A stretch of 64,000 nt of DNA from Syncephalastrum monosporum B8922 (Eukaryota > Mucoromycota > Mucoromycetes > Mucorales > Syncephalastraceae), in contig JNEN01000829.1 of NCBI GenBank assembly GCA_000697355.1, positions 1 to 64,000 on the forward strand. The letters run 5' to 3'. A program made the position numbers and the translations under genes. Shown in pieces: positions 24,568 through 34,470 of this stretch; position 1 is the stretch's first letter; every line of letters begins with the position of its first letter. The notes beneath the pieces are model-generated. The model was given only the letters and a program-made list of their open reading frames with translations. It was not told where the DNA came from and made no database searches.

Positions 24568-25799
24568 AAAGTGAATCTTATTTGTGTCGACCGTATATCC
24601 AAAAATTCGATCCATTTTGCAGTGATATCATAAATATTAAAAATCCCACGTTATGTACAATTGTGTGTTTCTTGACGAGTCAGCTTTCGATATAAATATG
24701 AAAAGCTCAGGAACTTGGTCCAAAAAAAGTTCCTCTGCTACTGTTACTAGACCTACTACACGAACAAACATCATATCAATATAAGGTGCACCTCTGCTGT
24801 AGGCTTGATTTCCGTTGCTGTAAAAAAAAAAATCGAGAAGAGAAAGGCCGAAGGGTACATAAGCTCAGGAACGGTAGCAGGTCAATCTTAGACAACTCTT
24901 GATGAAACGGACAAACATCCACATATGAAAGCTCACTACGTACTTATAGATAATACACCGATTCACACGCATGAATACTCTAGAAAGTATATCATGTATC
25001 GAGGATAAAATGCGTGTATCTTATTCAAAGTTGCCGAAACGAATCTGGAGGATGTGGGTCGTGAATTGTCAGGATCCAGCATTTAGAACGGCGAACCAAG
25101 GTCATAGGACTATGTTGTTTTTAAAAAGGTATCAGCCCGTTGATTTAGGATAGTGACTGTAGCATCATTTTACTTACACTTGATCAACGTTCGGTAACCC
25201 TTTGTTCACGTTGATAACGGTCCATTCTTCCATGACTTTCATTATACATGTGATCTTGCTGCCCCTGTTGGTATGTGCCATGTTTGGCGGCGTAGAGTAG
25301 TGCCTAATACTACTTCTTGGTCCTGTATACCTTCCCTCTTGTCGTGTCCTGTCTTACCCATCACTTTACCTTCGGTCACTCTAGTCCGCTTCCACCACTT
25401 GATGGATGCCAGCCCTCATATCTCTGTTTACGCTTCGCGTGTGCGGGAAGCTGGTGCAATTTTATCATCTATCATCCTTGCTATCAGCTTTTCCACCTTC
25501 AGCGTGAAATAGATTGAGGGATTAAGCGGTGTGTTCTGAGACATTATGCCGACCAAACTCTTTTTACGCTCCCTATTTTTTCCATCCCCTCTTCTTTGGT
25601 TCCTTTTTCCAACAGAGCCTGTCCCTCAGCCAAAAGGGTTCCGACATAAAGACGCCCTCACTGGGAATTGAGCACCTTTCATGCCTACGTGTGGTGTCTT
25701 TCTTGTGCGCCTCGAAACGGGCGGGACTAGACTTACGGTATAGTGCATGTCTCAAGGTGGGATCCCACTTGCTCAGACTTCGTTTCGGCGACTTTATGA
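24568..25799. other. Gene-poor stretch
   Basis: 1.2 kb after the membrane-protein stop. Frames around 25273-25512 and 25529-25930 are open but have no family signature and no supported splice structure. I see nothing that can be annotated with confidence; it may include lost 5' exons of the decayed gene that follows. Confidence 0.4.
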
Positions 25800-26588
25800 T
25801 TAGGCACGACCGAGTATCAAAAGATTGCCCAGAGCTTTCGGCCAAGGAAAATAGAAGTCGTTGCCTTGGTCAGTGTAGCGCCATCCATCATCGATTTCGT
25901 GGACGAAAGCATGGACAGTCAGCTCGATGAGGCGCATTGGGTTTTTTTGTGCGCGGCCAGTCAAGAGCAGGTGCGAAGTGCGATAAGTTGACCTGCCACC
26001 TGGCCTACTCCAAGTCTGGAGCCAAGTTGTAGAGGTATGCGCTTTACACTTTTGCTATTTTTACTAACGTGTGCGCGTTTGCCAGTTTTGCCAGCAGGGC
26101 AACTTCAAAGCCGCAAGGTCACATGTTCTATTGAAAATCATGGAACCAAGCGATATCAACATGATCAAAGGACTATTGATCATAGATCAAGTGTAAGTAA
26201 AATGATGCCACACCCACCATGCTAATATCACGAGCTGATACGTTTTAAACAACAATATTTAGTCTCATAACCTTGGACCGCCATTCCATCATGTTGAATC
26301 CTGAGAATTCACAAAGCGCAGCCGGATATGACCTCGCATTCAAAGTCTGGCGTCCTCTGCTTGATTGTACTTTCGGTGGACCTTCGTGCATATACACAAA
26401 GATGTGAGAGATAGTTCCTGTAAAAAAAAGGCTTATTAGACCTAATATGATTGCCTTACAGTTCCGAAACAACAAATCCATATAGTTCCGAAATGAAACG
26501 CCAGCAATACCCAGATGCGTCTCATGTCAAAGCTTCAAGATTGACTTCCGCGTCATTTTCAGTCACTAGTACAGTCAATTATGGATAG
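25800..26588 (+). pseudogene. Decayed multi-exon gene of unknown family
   Basis: Coding-like segments: 25800-25970 (VVALVSVAPSIIDFVDES and SMDSQLDEAHWVF), about 25988-26034, then 26086-26192, 26263-26403 and 26462-26588, which join in phase through three introns. The first of these introns (26035-26085) has a perfect TACTAAC branch site. The segments read FCQQGNFKAARSHVLLKIME, LLIIDQVLITLDRHSIML and GYDLAFKVWRPLLDC. Upstream of 26034 no frame connects 25970 to the next exon without a stop, and near 26530 the frame FKIDFRVIFSH appears only after a one-base shift. I read this as a recently damaged gene, possibly of a repetitive Mucoromycota-specific family; the family assignment is a weak inference. 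Confidence 0.4.
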
Positions 26589-26785
26589 ATGAATTTCCTT
26601 TTTGTATTTTTGAAGTGCAGTTTCTCCACGAATGTTTATGCTACACAGATATGATGAAGACGTCTTTAAAGCGACGATGGCTTGTTATATGAGGTATGAA
26701 TTTGAGGCATATTTGTGAGTTTATTCCATAGGAGGCAGTAGAGCTCTACCATCTCGCACTGCCGCCTTTCGCCTTAATGGCAGCA

Positions 26786-28100
26786 TTAATGTGGTCTGGC
26801 ATCTGCTCTCGTAGGCTTCTTACAGTCCGCCTCTTCACAAGACACCCACGCATCTATGATAGACTTTGTGAAGGCATAATGGGTCATGCCAGGCTGGTGC
26901 GTCTTCTGCACTTCTTGCTTCTTTTGCCTCCGCAAATTTTCGATGGGATTGAGATCTGGCGATTGTGCCAGGCCAGTCTATCTTGCCAATCCCATGCACT
27001 TCCCGCCACTTCTTCGGCGCGTTACGGGGCAAAATACATGTTCTGGTTTTCCATCTATTTTATGTGGATTTTTCTCTAACACATTTATGTTATATATCAA
27101 GCATGCCATTTGTATTCTTGTTTCATGAACATCATTTAGATACTTGTTTCTATTTGCCTCAATAGTTATAATGATCATCTAGCTATACCATTAAGCTTAG
27201 TAAAAAAGGTGGATCGATGCTCCATGCTCCATCAGCAGGAAACTAGGGCAGTTGTCCAAGGAGCGCTTTAGTGGACCTCCGTAGATCTGGTTGACGAAGT
27301 CCACCGCAGTGCTTTTGGTCCGGCGACCTTCTTTCTCAAAGAAGCCGAGTTCCATCTTCTTGCCGTGGCTGATCCCACCCCAGACCATCACCGTTGTCCT
27401 GGCGCTTTTGAAGGTGGGCGCGAGGCACTCGCTGAGGTCTGTCTTGTCCTTCGTGCGCCAAACGCGTACGTGCCCTGATTTTTTACCTTTTCCGAAACTG
27501 GGCTTCGTCGGTCCACAAGACCTTCTTCCAGTCGTCAAGGGACCCGGTCTTGTGCTTCTTCGCGAAGGCAAGACGTTTCTCCTTTTGTTTTTCAGTCAGG
27601 AAGGGCTTTTTTTTTTTTTTGGGCAATATGAGAGTTGAAGCCAGCATGTCTAAAGATTGCCGGGTAGTCTGAATGCTCACATTGAGATTGCATTGTGTTG
27701 CGTAATCTCTTGCAAAGTAGCGTAACGATACTTCTTGACTTCGCGTAGCAAGAGACGCTCGTCACGTTCTGTGAACTTTCTGTGCCTTCCCGAACTCTCC
27801 TTTCGCTCGTGGTGTCCATATTAATCGTAGTCAGCAATGACTTTATGAAAGGTCTGTCGTGACACACAGTTCATGCGCGATTTTGGTAACATTATAGCCG
27901 GCTTTTTTGAAAGTAATAACTCGGGTTTTGTCTGCAGTGTTTTGACCAACAGAAGCGGTGAGATGCAGAAAATTCTTTCGCCGCGTGGACAGGGGCAGGA
28001 AGGGGTTACGAAAAAAAAACAAATCAGACATTTTGCCCATACATCCCACAACAGAAACCGCGTGGTACAAGCATGACAGGCCTTTAATTGCATTTTTCAA
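26786..28100 (-). mobile_element. Decayed Tc1/mariner-type DDE transposase
   Basis: Minus-strand fragments in transposase order. Helix-turn-helix part near 28000-27830 (FKKAGYNVTKIAHELCV, then SRQTFHKVIADYD in another frame). Linker near 27790-27700 (GRHRKFTERDERLLL). Catalytic part 27680-27197 with VLWTDEAQF (first Asp), RTTVMVWGGISHGKKMEL and LMEHGASIH. C-terminal part 27032-26786 with SPDLNPIENLRR (third acid) and a stop at 26786. At least three frame changes, an internal stop and about 170 bp of unrelated AT-rich DNA between the last two parts show that it is dead. The second catalytic Asp is His here (codon 27224-27226). I could not define terminal inverted repeats. Confidence 0.85.
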
Positions 28101-28242
28101 AAATGAAGCTTCACTCAATTTGGACTTATATCAAGTAAAGGTGGAAATAATGAAACAAAACTATAGATCAATCGTTTATCGAAGTTCAGCTGCCTAGCTC
28201 AAGTCCATGCCCCGACTCACCATCGTCCAGAACAGAAATTCG

Positions 28243-28250
28243 TATATAAG
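28243..28250 (+). promoter_or_regulatory. TATA box of the small secreted protein gene
   Basis: TATATAAG lies 70 bp before the ATG at 28313. Such a clean TATA with a short leader is typical of highly expressed fungal genes. Confidence 0.6.
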
Positions 28251-28312
28251 GGCCAAAGACAAACGGCTTTTCGATCGATATCCACTCAAGTCTTTAATCA
28301 AGCAAATCAATC

Positions 28313-28626
28313 ATGCAGATCTCTTTCGCTGTTCTTTTCGCTGCCGTCTTTGCCACCGCTGCCTTTGCCGACACCGGCGTTGATGGTTCCAACACCAACG
28401 TTGGCGACACCAGCGGTCTCGTAAGTCATACTACATCTCCAAGACATGTGACAGTTGCTAAATTTCACTCCAATGCTCATAGCTGAACAACGTCCTTGCC
28501 AATGGTCTCCTCAACGACAACTCGCAGAAGCAGGCCAACTCTGCCATCGAGAAGGACTACCACCACGGCTACCGCCACCACGGCTACCGCCACCACGACG
28601 ATGACCGCCGCGACGAGTGGGATTAA
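28313..28626 (+). CDS. Small secreted His-rich protein (83 aa)
   Basis: Exons 28313-28420 and 28483-28626. Residues 1-19 form a signal peptide (MQISFAVLFAAVFATAAFA) with a probable Ala-x-Ala cleavage. The mature part starts with Gly/Asn/Asp-rich sequence, has a short amphipathic stretch LNNVLANGLLNDNSQKQAN, and ends in two HHGYRHH repeats followed by acidic DDDRRDEWD. The His clusters could bind metal ions; this is inference. It has no cysteines, so it is not a hydrophobin or a disulfide-rich antimicrobial peptide. It is the only intact gene in an otherwise gene-poor island, and its strong TATA box suggests abundant expression. Family not recognised. Confidence 0.75.
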
Positions 28627-29523
28627 ATTTATTCCCTTTACTTATAGGGCTATTTCGTTCGCCCTACTACTTAGATCTATGTCCGTTTTTACTTACAAAT
28701 AGATCCTAATATTCCTTGACTTCTGAAATTTGTTACTTGGGGTTGAGCGGCTGAGCAACAATACGGGACGATTGTGCAATTTGTGATTTTCATGCTAAAA
28801 GTGAAAATCAAATACATTACTGCTTGTACGTTCATGTAATCGCACCATCAAAAATAATGGCGGTGACAATACCGGTGATATGTCTGGCAGGCCGGGAATC
28901 CTGTCGCTCGCTTTACCCATTTGACTGACTGCACGAAGAGCCAAATTCGTGTACAGAAAAAGGGCGATTAGGACGCAAGCGCTTGTCGGCGACGACACTC
29001 TATAAATGAAGTAATTAGAGACTTGGCTGCGTGGCTTTTACTACCGATGAATGCATACGACAGCGCTATAAAAGTGGTGCGACAGCAGGAGTAGCGGAAG
29101 CGCACATTGAGCACGATACTTTAACATTGGTGTGATGTGTTACTATATCGTGGGTAGTCTTATTCTGTAAAGCTTTTCAAATAAACTAGGCAGGTATACT
29201 TTGAAGTTCTATTAGCAGCGAGTAATACACATTTTGCTTGACTCCGGTATGTACATCAGATTTTTATGGATCTCCTTTCAGGGCAATCGTTTCTGACAGA
29301 ACGCTGTAGCAATTTGGTTTATGAGTCGCTCTGATTCCCTTCCATCCTTGAGTATTCGCACTCGGACTCTGAGAGGGCATAAACATAAGAAATTGGCTGG
29401 CGCGACTTATCTTCAGTAGGCCAAGATCAAGAATCCTGCATTGAGTTTTATATTTGTGTCTGCTGGGCTGTTACACGAATAATTCAGAGAGACAGAGATT
29501 GCTTTCATAGTATATAGGCTATC

Positions 29524-29567
29524 CATACGGACAACGTGCTCTTTTCTTCAATATATATGTCCGTATG
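29524..29567. repeat. Perfect 10-bp inverted repeat
   Basis: CATACGGACA at 29524-29533 and its exact reverse complement TGTCCGTATG at 29558-29567, with a 24-bp AT-rich spacer. It could be a dyad binding site or a tiny remnant of a mobile element. Confidence 0.7.
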
Positions 29568-29595
29568 ATTGGTCAGGGCTTTGGAGATCGATGCT

Positions 29596-29623
29596 ATCTA
29601 TAGGTACTTATCTATAGGTACTT
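29596..29623. repeat. 14-bp tandem duplication
   Basis: Two exact adjacent copies of ATCTATAGGTACTT. Confidence 0.85.
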
Positions 29624-30897
29624 TGACTAGCAAAATAACAGCTTGAGACATGCTTGTGATATTCTATGCGTTTTTCGAGCCCGAAGTATGCCTCGCACGG
29701 AAATCAGCCGACAATCCAAGTACTGACGCACCATGCAATGGGCCAAATTTGCAACATAACATCTTAGTGTCAACGAGGCGCGGAGATATTAACGCTTTTG
29801 CAACACAAGATCCGGCAACTGGGTAAATACAAGCTATGGGTTTTAACCTACCAGTTAGGTTCGCGAATATGCACCAGCCATATCCGTTCACTGGTTGGTT
29901 ATCTTTGTGGTCCAATCGCAAGTGGTCATATCTTTTGCGAACATCTTTTGTGATCGATTTGCATGCTAAGACTATGGCTCGCTTCAGATTGGTGACGACA
30001 AAGCTTTCGATGCGCTTGCTGTTATTATATTAAGGTATGGCAAAACATTATGACAAAGAGGTTTATTGGTCAAATTGTCCAGGTGCCGCCTCGTATGCAT
30101 ACGGAAACTCAAAATGTTTAATTTTATAACCCACAACTGACCGTATAATCTTTACTGTAGCGTAGTGCGTGACACGCCGCGATGCATGTGACCTACCAGA
30201 AAGAAAAAAAGACGAAAAGATGAGAAGAGAAAAAGATATATGAGCCACGAGTTTGAGCTTATATGGAGATTTGGCATTATAATGATTATCCATACGTAAA
30301 ATTACACATATGTCGAGGGCTCCCCCATAATTTGGCCTTCCCATCAGAACATAAACATGACTGTGCCGTATGTATCGTAAAGATATACGAAGTAGTCAAA
30401 AGTCGCAAACAAAAGTACACTTTCAATAGCGATTGGCGTAAATCTAATTTTGGATTAAATGCGTTGAACACCCCTTCTGAGCCTCTCTATAGCTGAACGA
30501 CCTCAGATATCCCGGTATAGATATCTTCCAGGCCGGTATGTGTGATATGTAAATCGGTATAGAACTCCTTGTCCTTCAAATGGAAATTAAGTTCACTCAA
30601 CTGTCAGTTCTCTCTTTGGTCTTGGGGTCCATGGAAGAATGAACGAGCTATCATTGTATTTTAGGTGTCAGTCCCTATTCTGTGTGCAATTCATAACCTC
30701 CCATGGATAACGATAGCTGCATTTTACTAGAAGACTTTCGATAAACGATATGTGGGTACGCCTCTCAAATGTTTGTAGGGAGTTAAACCCCTATTCGGGG
30801 GCTCTGGTCTGAGGTATCCGACCCATCCACACAATCAAATTTCTTTTCGTTGTTATCCTCTTCTATCCGTGTTTCATCTCTGGCAACAGTAAAAACA

Positions 30898-30905
30898 TAT
30901 AAATA
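30898..30905 (+). promoter_or_regulatory. TATA box
   Basis: TATAAATA followed by C-rich and then pyrimidine-rich sequence, about 100 bp downstream of the GC-rich dyad at 30790. It looks like a real core promoter, although the downstream product is uncertain. Confidence 0.4.
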
Positions 30906-31059
30906 ACCCCCCTTCTTTAACCTGACACAGATAGATCCCTTCACGCAGACTTCCACAGATCATTACTTTTTCAAACAAACTTATACATTACACTGACATC
31001 ATTTCTCTTGTATCTCCGGCTATCTCTGGCGTTAAAAGAGCCTTCGGTATTTTCTGTAG

Positions 31060-31260
31060 ATGTATGTGTATCAAGACGCCATCGAAAAGCACAAATTCTT
31101 CTCCATTCCGACATTGTCAACGGTCGCAGGCACTCCACAGTCCAGTGTTTTGGTCTACCTTACTCTGCCATTTTTGACACCGAGTAGCGTACTAATGGCC
31201 TCTCCTGTGAACCTTACACGAGGTATCATAAATCATTTTATAATCTTACACAGTGGATAA
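31060..31260 (+). CDS. Doubtful small ORF downstream of a TATA box (66 aa)
   Basis: ATG-initiated frame 155 bp after the TATA box at 30898. It starts MYVYQDAIEKHKFFSIP and continues with hydrophobic Ser/Thr/Pro-rich sequence. A possible 5' splice site (GTATCA) lies near the end, so the frame may be only a first exon. No family resemblance; it may equally be a non-coding transcript. Confidence 0.2.
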   Translation: MYVYQDAIEKHKFFSIPTLSTVAGTPQSSVLVYLTLPFLTPSSVLMASPVNLTRGIINHFIILHSG

Positions 31261-31325
31261 ACTCAAGTTACTCACATTTTTTTTTTGCTCAAGTAAATCG
31301 CAGTCCTACTACTACTCACGCCATT

Positions 31326-31371
31326 GACCTCTGGGAGCTGGAACGATCGACCTCTAGGAGCTGAAACGACT
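31326..31371. repeat. 23-bp tandem duplication
   Basis: GACCTCTGGGAGCTGGAACG and GACCTCTAGGAGCTGAAACG begin 23 bp apart (31326 and 31349), differing at two positions. Confidence 0.8.
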
Positions 31372-31671
31372 ACCGCGGGTTTCGTGATCTCCTGAAGTGG
31401 AGAAACCCTACAATACCACATGTAGGGTGTGTAACCCGACCCCATATTTTTTTCCCCTTCCTTTTTCTTAATTTTACACACACCTCTTTACCTTCTTCAC
31501 CCCTTTTCTACTTTTTTCACCCCTTTCTTAGTTTTTTACCGACCCTTCTACTTTTCTACGTACCATCGTACTTTTTTATCGGTCTTTTTACCTTTCTCAA
31601 TTCCTTTCTTTTATTTCTTAACCCATACCGCAGTATCATATTTTTTATCCATTAGTACACTGTATGTAGGC

Positions 31672-31734
31672 TTGTCGAAATCACCAAGTTGCAACTTCGC
31701 CATTTCGATATTGCGAAACCTTTTTTTTCGACAA
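31672..31734. repeat. Nested palindromic block
   Basis: TTGTCGAAA at 31672-31680 is matched by TTTCGACAA at 31726-31734. Inside lies the perfect 12-bp palindrome AAGTTGCAACTT (31686-31697) and a TTCGC/GCGAA pair. The block could form a cruciform or a folded RNA. Confidence 0.7.
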
Positions 31735-32549
31735 ATTTAGTCCCTTTGGATTTATTTCTCCGCTTCCGGACCTCTTCCATACCACCTCTTTGACACTTTA
31801 CCTTTGTTTTCTTTCACAAGCTCACATATAGCTTAGTTTTACCCTTTTTCTTTTCCTATCTTTGCAAAGCCATATTTATTAGCTTTGCTGGTGCTCATTG
31901 CGACATATATAATAGTATCTATCCTCATATAGCTACTATTATCCCCTCTGGTTACAGCCTTACACTACACGAACCTACCAAGTGTATTGCAGATCACATA
32001 GACCAAAATAAAATCCACAATTCACAAACCCATAGCACCTCTGAAACTGTATAAGTAAGGAGCTGCGAAGCTCGAGACGTTTGGCCAGTCCATTGCGATG
32101 TCGAATCGCTCGCGAAAGAAGAAAGCGGCTCGACGACAACCAGCTATCGGACGGCAAGAGAGACAAGTAATCGAACAGCAGCTCCCACCATACCGCTTCC
32201 ACTTACGAAATGGTTTTTATACTTGGTTTTCTGGCCGATCTGCATTGCGAGTTCTGTGGCCGATCGTCCAGTTAAGCTGCCATTTGTGTTTCACTGGGCG
32301 GTCGGCGTGCTGCGCTATCAGCCATGCTTAGGCGAACACATCGGGTTGACAGTGTCAGTATTGCTGCTGCGCATTGATTGCGTATATATGTAAATGAGAC
32401 TCAGACGGTATAAATAAGACTATTCACATAGAGGTTGCTTATGTACAGAATTTATGGTGCGCTTTATGCAACAGAAAATTTACAGTGTACTATACAGTAT
32501 TGATCTATCCTTCCCTTTTTCTATATACAATACAAGTCTAGAAAGATTG

Positions 32550-34105
32550 CTATCTTTTTTTTGTACTGAGAAAGGCGCTTTCTGCAATGCCCCAGGTGTG
32601 ACGCAAGAAAGCCTGTGTCTTGGCAGGTGTGACATATATCAGCTGCTGTTGGGACGGATCCTCAGGAAGACTGTCCTCATGGGCTGTACCCACCGCGGTG
32701 GCCGTGGCAAATTGTGTAGCCAGCGACTCGCATCTGTCCGCCCGTCTGTGCATTTCATGATCCATGTGGGCAAAGTTCCGCCGCGGCAAGGTCACCCTCT
32801 CGCCCCAGAAAAACCCAAACGCATCCGGGCGTCTGATCTCGTCCGCGCAGCACCTAAAGAAGTACGAGTAGGATTCATCGCCTCGTCTTCGGCATCGTCC
32901 GTGTGGGGTAAAGCGCGGAAAAAAACATGTGAAGATAATACTGTTTGTCTTCTTGAGAGTGTAAATGCTGGTCGTGGAAGGTTTGGATGATCGCCAGCAC
33001 GGCGCAAGAAGGATCGTGGCATGTAGGATGAGTTTGAACACCAGGCGGAACGCCGCCACATCGTCTGCATAGTTGCACATAACGAGTAGCGCCACTAGAC
33101 GATATTGCCTGTCACCTGGTTGGCAACGTTTTCTGTTTTGGAGCAGGCTTCCAGGGCGGTGCGGCAGACATGAAGGATGTGGGAAGGTGTGCCCTTGCAT
33201 ACGAACAAGAGCTATCTTGCATAGGATGAGTGCGAGGATCTGGTCGTTGCACAACAGGGAATGCAGCTTGACACGCTCCAGGAGATAATACACGCCCATG
33301 GTCTTGGTGAGCCGAGTGCGTTCACGTTTCTCAGGATGGAACGCGGAGAGGCAGAGGAGATCGGACAGGAAGCCACGCGCCTCGGGCTGATCTGGCTGCA
33401 GGTACTCGGAGAAGAAGAAACGACGGTACAAGTCCCAGGCACGGTTCTCCGACTCGGCGCGCCAGCAGAGGTCCATCATCACGCGCGGTGTAAACTTGTC
33501 GACGCTATCACCCATTTTGAGGTAGATCTGCCACGCATATTTATACTGGTGGTTCAAGGTGGCGGTGTATATCATGGTACTGTTCGTCGTTGATCTTGCA
33601 GTGTTCGACCCGCTGTTCCTCGTTGGGCATACTCTATGTCGAAGAGTCCAATTGACAGTGACGCTAGTTTTGCGACGGTGCCTGCAGCGTTCGCGGTGGC
33701 AGTTGTGGCGCCTGGATCCATAGAGGGGTTTCTCGCGCGCCCGTCCAGTGTCATTTATGGCATTTTGGTAGACCATCCACAGCTTGAAATCATCGTGTTC
33801 GGTTACATTGGCCATCTTGGGCGTATCAATTCGGATCGGAGGCAGTTCTGTGGGATGGCCACCTCGATGAAAGGCTTGCCGAACTCGGTAAGAGGAAGCT
33901 CGGCTTGACAGATCTGCTTGGGAGACTGTATCATGTGCAGTTCAACAGCAATCTTGTGGACTTGCGGATCCCACATGGGTACCGGCATCGAGTACAGGGT
34001 CTGAAGTGCCACCGACTGGCAGCGATGGTCCATAAGATAGTTGACGATCCAAGATAGCATCGTACTACACTCAGGTGTGATGTTATGAGCTCGTGCTGGC
34101 GTCAC
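32550..34105 (-). pseudogene. Helical-repeat (PPR-like) gene with apparent frameshifts
   Basis: Coding character is strong but jumps frame. From the 5' side: TPECSTMLSWIVNYLMDHR and HKIAVELHMIQSPKQI (34105-33930), TPKMANVTEHDDFKLWMVYQ (about 33830-33770), a stretch with GLFDIEYAQRGTAG in another frame, then YKYAWQIYLKMGDSVDKFTP through LLERVKLHSLLCNDQILAL. Next HILHVCRTALEACSKTENVA appears one base out, LVALLVMCNYADDVAAFRLV returns to frame, AVLAIIQTFHDQHLHSQEDK is out again, and the last 110 residues are back in the first frame to the stop at 32550. The alpha-helical pairs (AWQIYLKMGD, AWDLYRRFF) resemble mitochondrial PPR/TPR proteins. Shifts come in compensating pairs. A decayed gene, or consensus errors in the assembly, explain this better than introns, because no splice sites lie at the jumps. 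Confidence 0.45.
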
Positions 34106-34470
34106 TCTCTTTTTCTTTCATACCTCCAAGTCATAGCCTGCCTCGACCACCTAGGTAAAGGGACAGCAGACGTTTGAATGGTACATCTGGTCAGAAATAT
34201 CGAATCAAGACCGTTGGCGGTGGAGGAGGGATCGCAGGGTTGAGCGTCGTGGTCGACAAGGTCTTGGCAACATTCTCCTGACTGTGTGACGGATCCAGGT
34301 CGGTCAGATCGAGTGTGTTGACCGCCTGACGGAGGGCAGTTGCAGCACCTCCTGCCGGATTACCCCATCGCGTACCGTCCCTGGCAGATCCCAAGGGCAC
34401 TTGAGAGAGAAAAGGTCATTAGGATATTAATGAGACAGACAGGACTAGTGGAAACAACAAAAGACGTACC

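Larger units (their letters stand above)
28627..31059. other. Gene-poor region
   Basis: 2.4 kb without a supportable gene. Short frames such as 29836-30033 are isolated and unlike any family I know. It contains the inverted repeat at 29524, the tandem duplication at 29596 and, at about 30790-30802, a near-palindromic CCCC-TATTC-GGGG element upstream of the TATA box at 30898. Confidence 0.45.
31261..32549. other. Gene-poor, repeat-bearing region
   Basis: Contains the duplicated 23-bp unit at 31326, a pyrimidine-rich tract at about 31483-31640 made of degenerate units around CCCCTTTCTACTTTTTT, and the palindromic block at 31672. Frames at 32098-32331 (both strands) have no recognisable product. 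Confidence 0.45.

Noticed and set aside
26786..28100. Terminal inverted repeats for the Tc1-type relic
   Set aside because: I compared sequence on both sides (26590-26780 and 28100-28200) and found no convincing matching ends.
29836..30033. 65-codon frame MGFNLPVRFANMHQ...
   Set aside because: Isolated, without family resemblance or transcription signals.
32098..32331. 77-codon plus-strand and 75-codon minus-strand overlapping frames
   Set aside because: Neither has a recognisable domain, splice context or promoter; a basic N terminus (MSNRSRKKKAARRQ) alone is not enough.
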